DNA from: Dysosmobacter segnis
GTDB taxonomy: Bacteria; Bacillota; Clostridia; Oscillospirales; Oscillospiraceae
Assembly (NCBI RefSeq): GCF_014297285.1
Contig: NZ_JACOQI010000002.1
Location: 1-64,000 of the forward strand
Direction of reading: 5' to 3'
Length of the DNA: 64,000 nucleotides
Under the pieces are notes generated by a model that saw nothing but the letters and a program-made list of their open reading frames with translations, was not told where the DNA came from and did not search any database. Both the position numbers and the translations under genes were made by a program. Below are positions 24,711 through 33,162 of this stretch, piece by piece. Positions within the stretch are counted from its first letter, which is position 1; every line of letters begins with the position of its first letter.

Positions 24711-25657
24711 CCAACGAGCAACTGATTCGCCAATATTATGACGGTGATGAAGCTGCGCTGGAAAAACTGTACCATAAAAATATCGGGCTGATCCGCGGAA
24801 TCGCCAAGGAAGCAGCAGCGGAGTTCAACTGCCTGATGACAGATCAGCATCATCCAAATCAATTTTCCGCGTATACGAAAACGATTCTGGATGACCTCTG
24901 CGGCGAGGGCGCGTTGGAGCTTCTAACGCGGATACAGAGCCGGGAATATGACGAAAGCCGCGCCGTGCTCACCACCTATCTTTACCCACATTTGAAGGGG
25001 CGCATGACCCGCTGGCTGGAGCAGAATATTGGCTGCATGGCGTTGAGCAAGAACGAGATGGCCGCTGTCCGGCAGGTGCAGAGGCTGTATCATGTTGCAT
25101 GGAAGGATACCGGTGAAATCGCGGAGGAGCTGGGTATCCCTGAGGCTCGTGTCAGTCGATATGTTCGCTACAACACCCATTTCCTCGGTGTGCATGATCT
25201 TGTCCCGGAGGGCTATGACGGCGATCCCTACGAGCGGCTGATGCCGGGGATGCTCTCCGTTTCGGCGGAGCAGGCCGTGTACCGCAAGGTCTGCATCGAG
25301 CTCCTCCGGGAGCTGTTCGATACCCTGCCGAAGAAGGACAGGGACATTCTCGGCAAGACCTGCGGTGTGTTCGGATACCCGGAGGCAACTTTGAAAGAGA
25401 TTGGGATGTATCACATGATGAAGGAGTCCGCCGTGGAGAAGGCGAAGAACCGCGCGGTCGAGAAGCTGAGAGAATCCTATCCCGGCAGCAGGCTTCAGGT
25501 ATGGAGGACTGTTCATCGTATGATGCGGAGACCGATCCCTCCGCTAGGGGAAGACAGTGATCTGCGGCGCAATTTCCCACAGTATGTCCGCGCCTTGGCG
25601 GAGGTCTATGGCGTGCTGAATGAAGCCACCTCGGATATAGATAACATCTCTGTATAG
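24707..25657 (+). CDS. Sigma-70-like RNA polymerase sigma factor (island C)
   Basis: 316 residues, ATG 24707 overlapping the DUF6076 stop. The first part (MTNEQLIRQYYDGDEAALEKLYHKN) and the DESRAVLTTYLYPHLKGRMTRWL segment resemble sigma region 2. An HTH (DTGEIAEELGIPEARVSRYVRYN, about 140-163) resembles region 3. A region 4-like segment is weaker. It is probably an element-specific sigma factor that drives other genes of the island. Confidence 0.75.
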   Translation: MTNEQLIRQYYDGDEAALEKLYHKNIGLIRGIAKEAAAEFNCLMTDQHHPNQFSAYTKTILDDLCGEGALELLTRIQSREYDESRAVLTTYLYPHLKGRMTRWLEQNIGCMALSKNEMAAVRQVQRLYHVAWKDTGEIAEELGIPEARVSRYVRYNTHFLGVHDLVPEGYDGDPYERLMPGMLSVSAEQAVYRKVCIELLRELFDTLPKKDRDILGKTCGVFGYPEATLKEIGMYHMMKESAVEKAKNRAVEKLRESYPGSRLQVWRTVHRMMRRPIPPLGEDSDLRRNFPQYVRALAEVYGVLNEATSDIDNISV

Positions 25658-25710
25658 ACAGAACAGCAATACAGACTTTTGTACACCCCCTTATGGTAAC
25701 ATCTATGCAA

Positions 25711-25732
25711 GCATCGAAACCGATGCTATACT
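25711..25732 (+). promoter_or_regulatory. Palindrome overlapping a -10 box
   Basis: GCATCG-aaac-CGATGC is followed directly by TATACT, 19 bases before the ATG of the Cys-rich gene. It looks like an operator on a promoter. Confidence 0.5.
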
Positions 25733-25750
25733 ATGAGAGGAGATGTCTTT

Positions 25751-25951
25751 ATGCATTATTCCAAAACAAACAAGGTCTGCGCCACTTGCGCCTATTGGAC
25801 CGGAAGCCGCAATCTGGTGAATTCCGGAAATTCTTCGGAGCCGACCAGCAATAGCGCCAAGTGCCAAATTCCAAACGGTTCCAATCGGGGCAGTACAAAG
25901 TTTTGCAGTTCTTCCTGCTCTAATTGGGCTAAGTGGCCGGTACTGAAGTAA
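25751..25951 (+). CDS. Small Cys-rich protein (66 aa)
   Basis: ATG 25751 is preceded by GAGAGGAG. The protein has CATCAYW near the start and CSSSCSNW at the end, with a CQIPNG in between, suggesting one zinc site. It precedes the WYL regulator by 22 bases. Family not recognised. Confidence 0.6.
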   Translation: MHYSKTNKVCATCAYWTGSRNLVNSGNSSEPTSNSAKCQIPNGSNRGSTKFCSSSCSNWAKWPVLK

Positions 25952-25973
25952 AACGACACGGAGGGACTGCATT

Positions 25974-26921
25974 ATGCTGACGGAAAAAGCCAATGCCATC
26001 TGCCTTTTGGAGGTTCTAAAGGAGTATTCCGATGTCGAACATATTCTGCCCATGCGGGAGATCGTTGCAAAGATGCAGTCCCTCTACGGTATCAAAATCG
26101 ACCGCCGCACTGTATACGGGGCTGTTGCTCTTTTGATCGAGCTCGGTTACGACATCTCCCTTTACGAGGATAACGGCGTGGGCTATTACTTACGGGAACG
26201 GGAATTGGAGCAGTCGGAAGTCCTGCTGCTGACCGATGCGGTATATTCTTTCCCGTTCATCCCGGCAAGGCAGACCGAGCAGCTTGTCCAAAAACTGCAA
26301 AAGCAGCTCAGTGTCCACCAGCGGAAAAAGTATCGCCATCTGACCGTCGCCCGGCAGGGACATAAGACCGGTAACCGGCAGGTTTTTTGGAATATTGAGC
26401 AGTTGGACGAGGCGATCGCGCAGAAGAAAAAAGTCCGGCTCGGCTATCTCCACTACGGGCTGGATAAAAAACAGCATGAGACAAAGACTTATACGCTCAG
26501 CCCCTACGAAATGGTTTACATGAATGAGCGGTATTACCTCATTTGTGTTCCCGACCACGCGCCAAATACGCGTCTTTACCGCATTGACCGCATGAAGGAC
26601 ATTCAGATTTTGGATGATCCTCGCAGCGAGGCCGTCGCCCGTCAGGAGGCACAAAATGCTGTCTATGCCTATGTCGGCGCGCCGGAGCGCATCATCATGT
26701 ACTGTGACCGAGCCATCTTAGACGATGTGATCGACCGCTTTGGCACAGAGGTACAGATCCGTGAACACGACGAAAATACCTTTACCGCCAGTTTTACCGC
26801 ACCGCCGCGCGGCGTCAAATTCTGGGCGCTGCAATACCTACCGTATGTAGAGGTCGTAGAACCCGCGTGGCTACGGCAGAAAATCATCGAAAGCCTCGGA
26901 AAGAACAAGTATCCCAAATAG
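25974..26921 (+). CDS. WYL-domain transcriptional regulator
   Basis: 315 residues. An N-terminal winged HTH (residues 1-65, YGIKIDRRTVYGAVALLIELGYDI) is followed by a WYL domain at about 140-235, with SPYEMVYMNERYYLICV containing the W/Y-L region, and a WCX-like C-terminus. WYL proteins sense ligands, often nucleotides or nucleic acid, and control defence islands. The AbaSI-like nuclease gene follows on the same strand. Confidence 0.88.
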   Translation: MLTEKANAICLLEVLKEYSDVEHILPMREIVAKMQSLYGIKIDRRTVYGAVALLIELGYDISLYEDNGVGYYLRERELEQSEVLLLTDAVYSFPFIPARQTEQLVQKLQKQLSVHQRKKYRHLTVARQGHKTGNRQVFWNIEQLDEAIAQKKKVRLGYLHYGLDKKQHETKTYTLSPYEMVYMNERYYLICVPDHAPNTRLYRIDRMKDIQILDDPRSEAVARQEAQNAVYAYVGAPERIIMYCDRAILDDVIDRFGTEVQIREHDENTFTASFTAPPRGVKFWALQYLPYVEVVEPAWLRQKIIESLGKNKYPK

Positions 26922-27073
26922 GCACAACCTAAGCGATATCGTGCTGCTAAAAGCCTGCGTGCTGGGCGGTTATGATACTGACAAAATGGTAGACGGTCTT
27001 GATGCAGATTTGTCTCGAGACATAAAAATTCTTGCGACACCGATCGTCTAAACTTTAAAGTTGGGAGGCTTTT

Positions 27074-27958
27074 ATGATGGCAGAAAACGAACGCGCATGG
27101 AAGCAGCGGTACCTCTATCGAATGTTCTCGCACCATACCAAGGATAAGGAAATGGAAAACTATGTTGTCAATGCAATCTGGGCGAGGCTGGACGATCTGA
27201 ACGTCAAACCTGTAACGCAGCAATATGTCCGCCGCCCCAATGGGTATGCGTTGATCGACCTCTATTTCCCGCAGATCAACTACGGTGTAGAGTGCGATGA
27301 AGCGTATCACAAGGACAATACGCTCAAGGACGCCGCACGCGAAATCGACCTGCAAACAGCGCTGTCCGCCTGCAGTGAAGACGGATTGACGATCCGCCGT
27401 GTGGATGCAACGCTGGACGCAGATGCGCTTCACGCCCGAATCCGCGAGATCGTCTGCGAGATCCGGCAAAAGGTCGCAGAAAAAGGAGAACAGCTCTCTC
27501 CATGGCTTGAGCAAGAAGAGGAATGGCGCAGTATCAAAGAGCGCGGTATTCTGCGGACAGAGGATGCCTATTCCTTTAAAACGATTGCCGACATTTGCCA
27601 AAAATGCTTCGGCAAGGATGCGAACTATCGCATCCAGCGTAGCTTTTTCCATGTGGCCGATGATCGGATGCTTTGGTGTCCTAAGTTGGCGATTGAACTG
27701 CCTGACGGCTCAAAGGTGGCGCAGTCTCGCGGCTGGATCAATGAGCTGTCCGCTGACTGGAATGTGATCATCGAACATAATGACAGCGGCGCTACCCCAG
27801 TAAAGCACCCGGATCAGCCACGCTATACCTTCGCAAAGAGCAAGGACGAACGCGGTGAGAACGCTTACCGGTTTATCGGTATATTTGAATGGAGCGAGAC
27901 CACGCCGAGCGGTGAACACATCTATAAACGCATGGCAAGCGATATGAAACTGAAATAG
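27074..27958 (+). CDS. AbaSI-like PD-(D/E)XK restriction endonuclease
   Basis: 294 residues from ATG 27074 behind GGGAGG. The N-terminal domain has VTQQYVRRPNGYALIDLY followed by FPQINYGVECDEAYH, giving an Asp and an ECDE that fit a Vsr-like PD-(D/E)XK centre. The wording of this stretch is close to the AbaSI family, modification-dependent enzymes that cut DNA with glucosylated 5-hydroxymethylcytosine of T-even-like phages. The C-terminal half may be the SRA-like reader. It lies beside a WYL regulator, a usual partner of defence genes. Assignment is from memory of the family. Confidence 0.6.
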   Translation: MMAENERAWKQRYLYRMFSHHTKDKEMENYVVNAIWARLDDLNVKPVTQQYVRRPNGYALIDLYFPQINYGVECDEAYHKDNTLKDAAREIDLQTALSACSEDGLTIRRVDATLDADALHARIREIVCEIRQKVAEKGEQLSPWLEQEEEWRSIKERGILRTEDAYSFKTIADICQKCFGKDANYRIQRSFFHVADDRMLWCPKLAIELPDGSKVAQSRGWINELSADWNVIIEHNDSGATPVKHPDQPRYTFAKSKDERGENAYRFIGIFEWSETTPSGEHIYKRMASDMKLK

Positions 27959-27973
27959 AACCATGCACAGCGT

Positions 27974-27997
27974 CCCTGTACAGACATTTGCACAGGG
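27974..27997 (+). promoter_or_regulatory. Palindrome upstream of -10 box (copy 1)
   Basis: CCCTGTAC-agacattt-GCACAGGG, followed after 9 bases by TATTCT, upstream of the DIP1984-like gene. It is closely related to 28814-28839. Confidence 0.5.
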
Positions 27998-28073
27998 TGC
28001 CGTGCTATTCTATCAGCAGAACAGAGAGCATACGGATAGTGCCGTAGTACGGCGCCAAGAAAGGATGGACAAA

Positions 28074-28583
28074 ATGAAATATACTTCTGCCCAGGCCAAT
28101 AAGCTGCTGAAAAAGCTGAATGACGAATATTCCGCCCTGCTGGATAAAGAGCAGCGCAGCCGCGACTTCCGCGCTACGATGGGCGAGGACGTGGAGTCCG
28201 TACGCCCCGCCTACGATTACGCGGAAACACAGGCGCGCCTCGCAGAACTCGAAGGGAAAATCCGCGCCCTCAAGCACGCGATCAACTGCTTCAATATGAC
28301 GCATTTTGTCGACGGCTTTGAAATGACCATCGACGAGATGCTGGTCTATATCCCGCAACTCACAAGGCGCAAAAATAAGCTTCTTGAGATGAAAAGCCGC
28401 CTTCCCAAGGAGCGCATTGAGGAGCAGTACGGCCGGCAGTCAAACATCATCGACTACCGCTATGCAAACTACGATATTGCCGCAGTGGAGGCCGATTACG
28501 ACAAAACTGTCGACGAGCTTTCCCGCGCGCAGCTTGCGCTCGACGCGATCAACGGGCGCGAAACCTTCGATCTTGGCGAATGA
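28074..28583 (+). CDS. DIP1984-like hypothetical protein
   Basis: ATG 28074 is chosen because AAGAAAGG ends 9 bases before it; ATG 28065 overlaps that site. 169 residues, mostly helical and charged, beginning KYTSAQANKLLKKLNDEYSA, with a predicted coiled coil around residues 35-70 and IDEMLVYIPQLTRRKNKLL. This pattern resembles the DIP1984 (septicolysin-like) family. The biological role is unknown. Confidence 0.6.
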   Translation: MKYTSAQANKLLKKLNDEYSALLDKEQRSRDFRATMGEDVESVRPAYDYAETQARLAELEGKIRALKHAINCFNMTHFVDGFEMTIDEMLVYIPQLTRRKNKLLEMKSRLPKERIEEQYGRQSNIIDYRYANYDIAAVEADYDKTVDELSRAQLALDAINGRETFDLGE

Positions 28584-28894
28584 TCTTTTTCCGTCATTTC
28601 CATACGAATGTCTGACTATTTTATAACAGAGTTACGATCTCCGTTCGGGTTTACAGTTCGGTGAGAGCATCGGTTATTTTGATGGTTATTTGTTATGCTG
28701 CCCCATGTTCAAGGTTCGTGGGACCAACCATTACGGCATCGATGGAGCGAGAAAACTTTTTTGGGAGGCGGAAGTACGGTTATATGCCTCCCTCTAAAAT
28801 TGTGGAAAAAGCGCCCCTGTACAGACAAACGTACAGGGGTGTGGGCTATACTTCTTAATGACAAACTCCTATGTTACCAAGGAGATCCATTAAA
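28584..28894. other. 311-bp stretch without a gene
   Basis: No protein-like frame with a ribosome site was found. It holds a hairpin GGGAGGC (28763-28769) paired with GCCTCCC (28786-28792), and the palindrome at 28814-28839 with its -10 box. Confidence 0.6.
28814..28839 (+). promoter_or_regulatory. Palindrome upstream of -10 box (copy 2)
   Basis: CCCCTGTAC-agacaaac-GTACAGGGG, followed after 8 bases by TATACT, upstream of the AAA ATPase gene. Copy 1 at 27974 has the same layout. Confidence 0.55.
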
Positions 28895-29758
28895 ATGGTC
28901 TATTTGAAAAATTTCACAATACTAAGCCGCGAACAGGAAGAAAGAATTCTTGATTCGATCAGAGAAACCTGCTATACCACGCGATATCCGTTCAACATCT
29001 TCCGTTACCGCGATGTGCCGCAGCTCGAATTTGAGCCTCTAACCATATTCTATGGCGGTAACGGAAGCGGTAAAACAACACTGTTGAACATCATTGCAGA
29101 ACGATTGCATCTTTCGAGAGAGACCGTTTTTAATCGGAGCAGCTTTTTTGAAGATTATGTTCGAGAATGCAGCTACAAGATGACATTCGGGAAAATTGCT
29201 CCTCCGGGTAGCCGCATCATAACCAGCGATGACGTATTTGACTATTTGCTTGACATCAGATACGTCAATCAAGGAATCGACACAGAGAGAGTCAAACTAT
29301 TTGATCAATATGTAAGCGACAAATATGAGCCGTTCCAGTTAAAAGGGCTTGATGACTACAAGGAATTCAAGCGTAAATGTGACGCCAAATCAAAATCGCG
29401 ATCCAGATTTATCAAAGAACGTTTAATGGAAAATGTCCAAGAGCAATCTAACGGGGAAAGTGGTTTATATTACTTTACCAACTCAATTAAAGAGAACGCC
29501 CTCTACCTGCTAGATGAACCGGAAAACAGTTTATCAGCCTCACTGCAATTGAAACTGAAAAGTTTTCTTGAGGATTCTGCGCGATTCTATCACTGCCAAT
29601 TCATCATCTCAACACATTCACCGTTTCTGCTTTCCATGCAAGGTGCAAAAATATATGATCTCGACTCAGATCCAATCGATGTAAAGCCATGGACTCAGCT
29701 GGAAAATGTCAAAACGTATTACAGTTTCTTCAAAAGCCATGAAAAAGAGTTTTTCTGA
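28895..29758 (+). CDS. AAA-type ABC ATPase (COG3910-like)
   Basis: 287 residues from ATG 28895, with AAGGAG 10 bases upstream. Walker A YGGNGSGKTT near 54-63, then an ABC-type signature region before Walker B LYLLDEPENSLS near 205, and an H-loop ISTHSPFLL near 238. The short form is like COG3910, a putative ATPase of the AAA_21/OLD-like superfamily found in defence and other islands. No partner nuclease adjoins it. It is the last gene of island C before the cotJC fragment. Confidence 0.8.
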   Translation: MVYLKNFTILSREQEERILDSIRETCYTTRYPFNIFRYRDVPQLEFEPLTIFYGGNGSGKTTLLNIIAERLHLSRETVFNRSSFFEDYVRECSYKMTFGKIAPPGSRIITSDDVFDYLLDIRYVNQGIDTERVKLFDQYVSDKYEPFQLKGLDDYKEFKRKCDAKSKSRSRFIKERLMENVQEQSNGESGLYYFTNSIKENALYLLDEPENSLSASLQLKLKSFLEDSARFYHCQFIISTHSPFLLSMQGAKIYDLDSDPIDVKPWTQLENVKTYYSFFKSHEKEFF

Positions 29759-29837
29759 TAACAAGCCCAAGTGCATTTTCAATTGATTATATTAGCGGCT
29801 GCGCGTCATCATAATTAAACCCTAACAAACAAAAGAC

Positions 29838-29862
29838 ATCCAAGAGAATTTGTCTTGGATGC
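29838..29862 (-). terminator. Terminator of cotJ operon
   Basis: CATCCAAGA pairs with TCTTGGATG; read on the minus strand it is followed by TCTTTTGTTTG. It lies 30 bases after the cotJC stop. Confidence 0.75.
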
Positions 29863-29893
29863 CTTTTATGTCAGCAGTTCTTTTCATTCTGTT

Positions 29894-30254
29894 TCATCTT
29901 GTACGCTTTGTTTCGCCAAATCTCTGGAAGTGGACAACCTCCCGTTCCCGGAGGAACTTGATGGCATCGTTGACATCGGGATCGTCGGAAAGGCGTAGGA
30001 TGTTGTCGTAGGTGACACGGGCCTTCTGCTCTGCGGCAAGATCCTCGGTGAGATCCGCGATGGTATCGCCTGTGACCTGCATGGTGGAAGCAGACCACGG
30101 ATAGCCGGAGGCGAACTGTGGGAACACGCCGGTAGTGTGATCCACAAAATAGGCGTCGAAACCGGCGGTCTTGATCTGCTCCTCGGTCAGGTTTCGAGTC
30201 AGCTGGTGAACCAGCGTGCCGATCATCTCCAAATGCCCCAGTTCCTCTGTGCCG
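29894..30254 (-). pseudogene. cotJC: cotJC (manganese catalase) 3' half
   Basis: C-terminal ~120 codons of CotJC, a spore-coat manganese catalase. The recognisable sequence runs from STAGTEELGHLEMIGTLVHQL (before the core the residues come from element B) to HFQRFGETKRTR. The break falls inside the metal-binding TEELGH segment. Joined to 50832-51026, the gene is in frame and 180 residues long, close to the 189 of B. subtilis CotJC. The final codons after QRFGE are divergent, so a small C-terminal change is possible. Confidence 0.9.
30242..30254. repeat. attL core of element B
   Basis: TTCCTCTGTGCCG, identical to 50832-50844; a 13-bp direct repeat that bounds element B and encodes, on the minus strand, the GTEE of CotJC. 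Confidence 0.9.
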
Positions 30255-30455
30255 GCCGTGGAAGCCCAAGGGCCACAAGTACGAAAAAGCCTTGCGCCGC
30301 AAGGGTTACAGGCCGAAAAAGAGAGGGAAAACGCGAATGTGCAAAATGCCGGTTGGCTCCATTCCTTTGACGCGGACTACCACTATCGCGGCTCCGACCT
30401 TCACTACCATGTGAATGTGTCCGCCGCGCTTTCGGAGGGAGGGGCGGTATGGTGA
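30255..30455 (+). other. Continuation frame of the element B recombinase (circle only)
   Basis: From the attL core an open frame runs 66 codons to TGA 30453, overlapping the ATG of parB at 30449. It has no start of its own (the reading upstream is cotJC DNA). In the excised circle it lies in frame after recombinase residue 535, giving a tail AVEAQGPQVRKSLAPQGLQA and then DADYHYRGSDLHYHVNVSAA. Whether the tail is functional is unknown. Confidence 0.6.
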
Positions 30456-31270
30456 AGGAATTTATCTCGCAGCTTCCACCGGACAAGCTGTCGCCCTTTG
30501 CAAAGCACCCCTATCAGGTGCGGGAGGACGCTGCCATGGACGAGCTGGTGGAGAGCGTCCGCACCTATGGTATTCTGTCACCCTTACTGGCGCGGCCAAA
30601 AGGGGAGGGCTACGAGCTGGTCAGCGGGCATCGGCGGCGATTGGCGGCGCAGAAATTGGGCCTGCCCACCGTGCCGGTGCTGGTGCGGGAAATGACCGAC
30701 GATGAAGCGGTGATCCTGATGGTGGACAGCAACCTCCAACGGGAAAACCTGCTGCCCAGCGAAAAGTCGTTTGCTTACAAGATGAAGTTGGAGGCAATGA
30801 AGCATCAAGGAATGACTTGTGGACAAGTTGGCCACAAGTCAAGGGATGCCGTCTCAAACGATGACAGTGGGCGAACTATTCAGCGCTATATCCGCCTGAC
30901 CAACCTTGTTCCGCCGCTGCTTCAGATGGTAGACGATGGCCGTATCGCCCTTTCTCCCGCCGTGGAGCTGTCCTATCTCACCCGCGACGAGCAGGCGGAG
31001 CTGTGGGACTTGATCGGGCAGGAGGACGCCACACCGTCGCTGTCACAGTCACTCCGCATGAAGCAGCTCTCCCGCGAGGCAAAGCTGACGCCGGAGGTGC
31101 TGTACGCCATTCTTACCGAGGAAAAGCCCAATCAGAAAGAGCAAATCCGCATCAAAACCGAGTCGCTGCGGAAGTATTTCCCGCGCAATTACTCTGCGCA
31201 GCAGATGGAGCGGGAGATCATCAAGCTGCTGGAGGCCCGTTACCGCGCGAAGGACAGGGGAGAGCGATGA
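30449..31270 (+). CDS. ParB/RepB-family protein (element B)
   Basis: 273 residues from ATG 30449. The ParB domain covers 8-105, with SKHPYQVREDAAMDELVESV-type sequence, the GHRRRLAAQKLG box near 57-68 and the NLQRENLLPSEKS segment near 95. An HTH follows at 120-150 and then a helical C-terminus. It is related to the ParB of ICE-A but lacks the AT-hook arm. It is the first gene after attL; in the circle it would be coupled to the recombinase stop. Confidence 0.9.
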   Translation: MVKEFISQLPPDKLSPFAKHPYQVREDAAMDELVESVRTYGILSPLLARPKGEGYELVSGHRRRLAAQKLGLPTVPVLVREMTDDEAVILMVDSNLQRENLLPSEKSFAYKMKLEAMKHQGMTCGQVGHKSRDAVSNDDSGRTIQRYIRLTNLVPPLLQMVDDGRIALSPAVELSYLTRDEQAELWDLIGQEDATPSLSQSLRMKQLSREAKLTPEVLYAILTEEKPNQKEQIRIKTESLRKYFPRNYSAQQMEREIIKLLEARYRAKDRGER

Positions 31271-31333
31271 TTTTCGCACACTGGCGCTATACGGCACTTT
31301 TCCGTACAATGACGGCAGAAAGGAGCGAGGATT

Positions 31334-31597
31334 ATGGAGCAGAATTTACCGCCATTGCCGCCGATCATTTTTGAGAACGGTCTTTACTACGAGCTGCGGG
31401 GCGAGCAGTATTATCCCTGCCTTTTGCCGCCGGAGCCGGACACCACGGAGGACAAGCTGCTGGAAACCATCATACGCCAGATGGCGGAAGCACAGGGCAT
31501 CAACGAGGACTTGAAGGCGCGGGATCAAATGGCGTGGGTAGGTGCGATGAACAACATCAAAAGCGCCGCGCTTGAGATCCTGCGAGAGTCCAAATAA
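31334..31597 (+). CDS. TnpV-like small protein
   Basis: 87 residues from ATG 31334 with GAAAGGAGC upstream. It has IIFENGLYYELRGEQYYPCL and a C-terminal DQMAWVGAMNNIKSAALEIL, which resemble TnpV, a small protein of Tn4451-type elements whose function is unknown. It lies between parB and the repA remnant. Confidence 0.6.
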   Translation: MEQNLPPLPPIIFENGLYYELRGEQYYPCLLPPEPDTTEDKLLETIIRQMAEAQGINEDLKARDQMAWVGAMNNIKSAALEILRESK

Positions 31598-31634
31598 CGC
31601 CCCAAGAAGGAAACAAAAGCAAAAAATCAACGCA

Positions 31635-31670
31635 AGCGGAGACAGGTCAAATGCCTGCCTCCGCTATTTT
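31635..31670 (+). terminator. Terminator after tnpV-like gene
   Basis: AGCGGAGaCAGG pairs with CCTGcCTCCGCT across 7 bases, then ATTTTTA. Confidence 0.7.
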
Positions 31671-31698
31671 TATGCCCCAATGGGCAAGGAGGAACAAT

Positions 31699-32049
31699 AT
31701 GGATTATTTCTATGAGCATGAATCAGAGCTATTTACATTTTACCGTGTTCCAAAGGTGCTGTTTACGGAGGAACCATTCAAAAACATGAATTGTGAAGCA
31801 AAATTACTTTACGGATTATTGTTGGACAAAATGGGACTTTCCCGCAAAAGCGGGTGGTTCGATAAGCAAGGGCGCGCCTTTGTTTACTATGGCATCAACC
31901 GTATTATGGAGGACTTGGGCTGCGCCCACAGCAAGGCGGAGAAGCTGCTATCCGAACTGGAGCAAGCTGGCCTGCTGCGCCGGAAACGGCAGGGGTTGGG
32001 GAAGCCGTCTGCACTGTACCCCCTGAAATTCGAAAACCGAATTTCTTGA
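31699..32049 (+). CDS. Truncated RepA_N replication initiator
   Basis: 116 residues, starting with YFYEHESELFTFYRVPKVLF and continuing through the winged-helix core of RepA_N (LGCAHSKAEKLLSELEQAGLLRR). Full-length RepA_N proteins are two to three times longer; here the frame stops at LKFENRIS. It may be a short variant or a broken gene. Strong inverted repeats follow, as at RepA_N origins, which lie in or near the gene. Confidence 0.75.
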   Translation: MDYFYEHESELFTFYRVPKVLFTEEPFKNMNCEAKLLYGLLLDKMGLSRKSGWFDKQGRAFVYYGINRIMEDLGCAHSKAEKLLSELEQAGLLRRKRQGLGKPSALYPLKFENRIS

Positions 32050-32112
32050 CTTTCGATTTTCGAATTTCAAGAACGCTGAAAATCAGCGCACCTGAACGCT
32101 GATTTTCAGCGT
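32025..32112. repeat. Two perfect inverted repeats after repA (origin-like)
   Basis: GAAATTCGAAAA (32025-32036) pairs with TTTTCGAATTTC (32057-32068), and a 16-bp arm ACGCTGAAAATCAGCG (32073-32088) with its complement at 32097-32112. They span the repA stop. They could mark an origin or a transcription stop. Confidence 0.6.
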
Positions 32113-32188
32113 CTAATAAGACTGAGTAGAGCGATACTGAGATAAATATATACCAAGCCGAAAAAAGAATAATAGGGAGGATCATCAG

Positions 32189-32359
32189 ATGAAGAACAAA
32201 GAGAACTTACGGGAAAAGCAGGTAAATCTCCGCTTGACGCAGGCAGAATACGAGCGGCTCACCCGCACCGCGCAGGACCACGGCATCGGGCGGGCGGCGT
32301 ATCTCCGCATGGTGCTGCGGGGCGCGTGGCTGCGGGAGGACGGCAGAAAATCAGAATAA
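32189..32359 (+). CDS. Small RHH/MobC-like protein (56 aa)
   Basis: ATG 32189 with GGGAGG upstream. The protein (NLRLTQAEYERLTRTAQDHG, then RAAYLRMVLRG) has the ribbon-helix-helix pattern found in the N-terminus of mobilization proteins. Its 3' end overlaps the 3' end of the kinase gene on the other strand by 9 bases. Confidence 0.6.
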   Translation: MKNKENLREKQVNLRLTQAEYERLTRTAQDHGIGRAAYLRMVLRGAWLREDGRKSE

Positions 32360-33160
32360 CTTTTTCCGCTGGAATTTGATGCAGGCCGTCACTCGGTCAC
32401 GGATATAGGGAGCATCCCGCTTGGCGTAAAACTCCAGCGGCTCTGAAAGGGCCGCCATGATCTCTTTTTCGGCAAAGTCGCAGCGAAGCTGCCGCCCATA
32501 GAGATTTTGGGCCGCATGGACCTGTCGGACAAAGCCCGTTTTCATGGGCTGAGCCTTGAGCTGCCGCGCCAATGCGGCCGGTTCGATCTCCATGGGATAG
32601 TCCCGTGTGTTGGACAGCAGGCCCGCACCAAAGTCGAAGATGGGGCAGTAGTCAAAGCCATCACCGCAGCGCAGCACAGCGATGTTGTTCAGATGCCGGT
32701 CCTCGTTGCCGAACAGCATATCCACCTCGAACAGCAGCGTCAGATAGGTGCCGAAGCGGTCAAGTCCCGTCAGCCGCTCAACCTGCTCCACCAACCACGC
32801 AAGGCGGCTCTGAAGATTGGGCAGACGGTTTACCGCGGTCTGCCAGTCCGGGCCAACGCCTTTTCGCAGCAGTTCCGCAAGGGTCAGGATGGCCTCGCCT
32901 GGGCGTAGAAAATTGGCACTGGAACAGCCGTTTCGGATGTGTCTGTGGACTTCCATCCGCTCCATGCGGTAGGTCACATAGTGAAAGCCCAGCGCATCTG
33001 TATTGGTCTGTGCCAGCAGCGCAGAGGTTACGGTTTCTGCCAGCCCTTCATAGCCGAACAGATCCAGCTTGTACCAGCGGCCATCTGCCAGCCATTTTTC
33101 CTGATTGCCCTTAGACGAGGTTTCCGCGATGCGGCTTCCCGTTGTCAGTCTGATCGACAT
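32351..33160 (-). CDS. HipA/CtkA-like kinase
   Basis: 269 residues. ATG 33160 is chosen because it lies 2 bases after the upstream stop. The catalytic loop FGNEDRHLNNIAVL and the DFG-like FDFGAGLL near 165-185 are those of HipA-type kinases, closest in form to CtkA. HipA kinases phosphorylate translation factors and cause dormancy. It follows the AbrB-like gene, which probably acts as antitoxin and repressor. The C-terminus overlaps the small RHH gene. Confidence 0.8.
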   Translation of the reverse strand: MSIRLTTGSRIAETSSKGNQEKWLADGRWYKLDLFGYEGLAETVTSALLAQTNTDALGFHYVTYRMERMEVHRHIRNGCSSANFLRPGEAILTLAELLRKGVGPDWQTAVNRLPNLQSRLAWLVEQVERLTGLDRFGTYLTLLFEVDMLFGNEDRHLNNIAVLRCGDGFDYCPIFDFGAGLLSNTRDYPMEIEPAALARQLKAQPMKTGFVRQVHAAQNLYGRQLRCDFAEKEIMAALSEPLEFYAKRDAPYIRDRVTACIKFQRKKLF

Positions 33161-33162
33161 AT

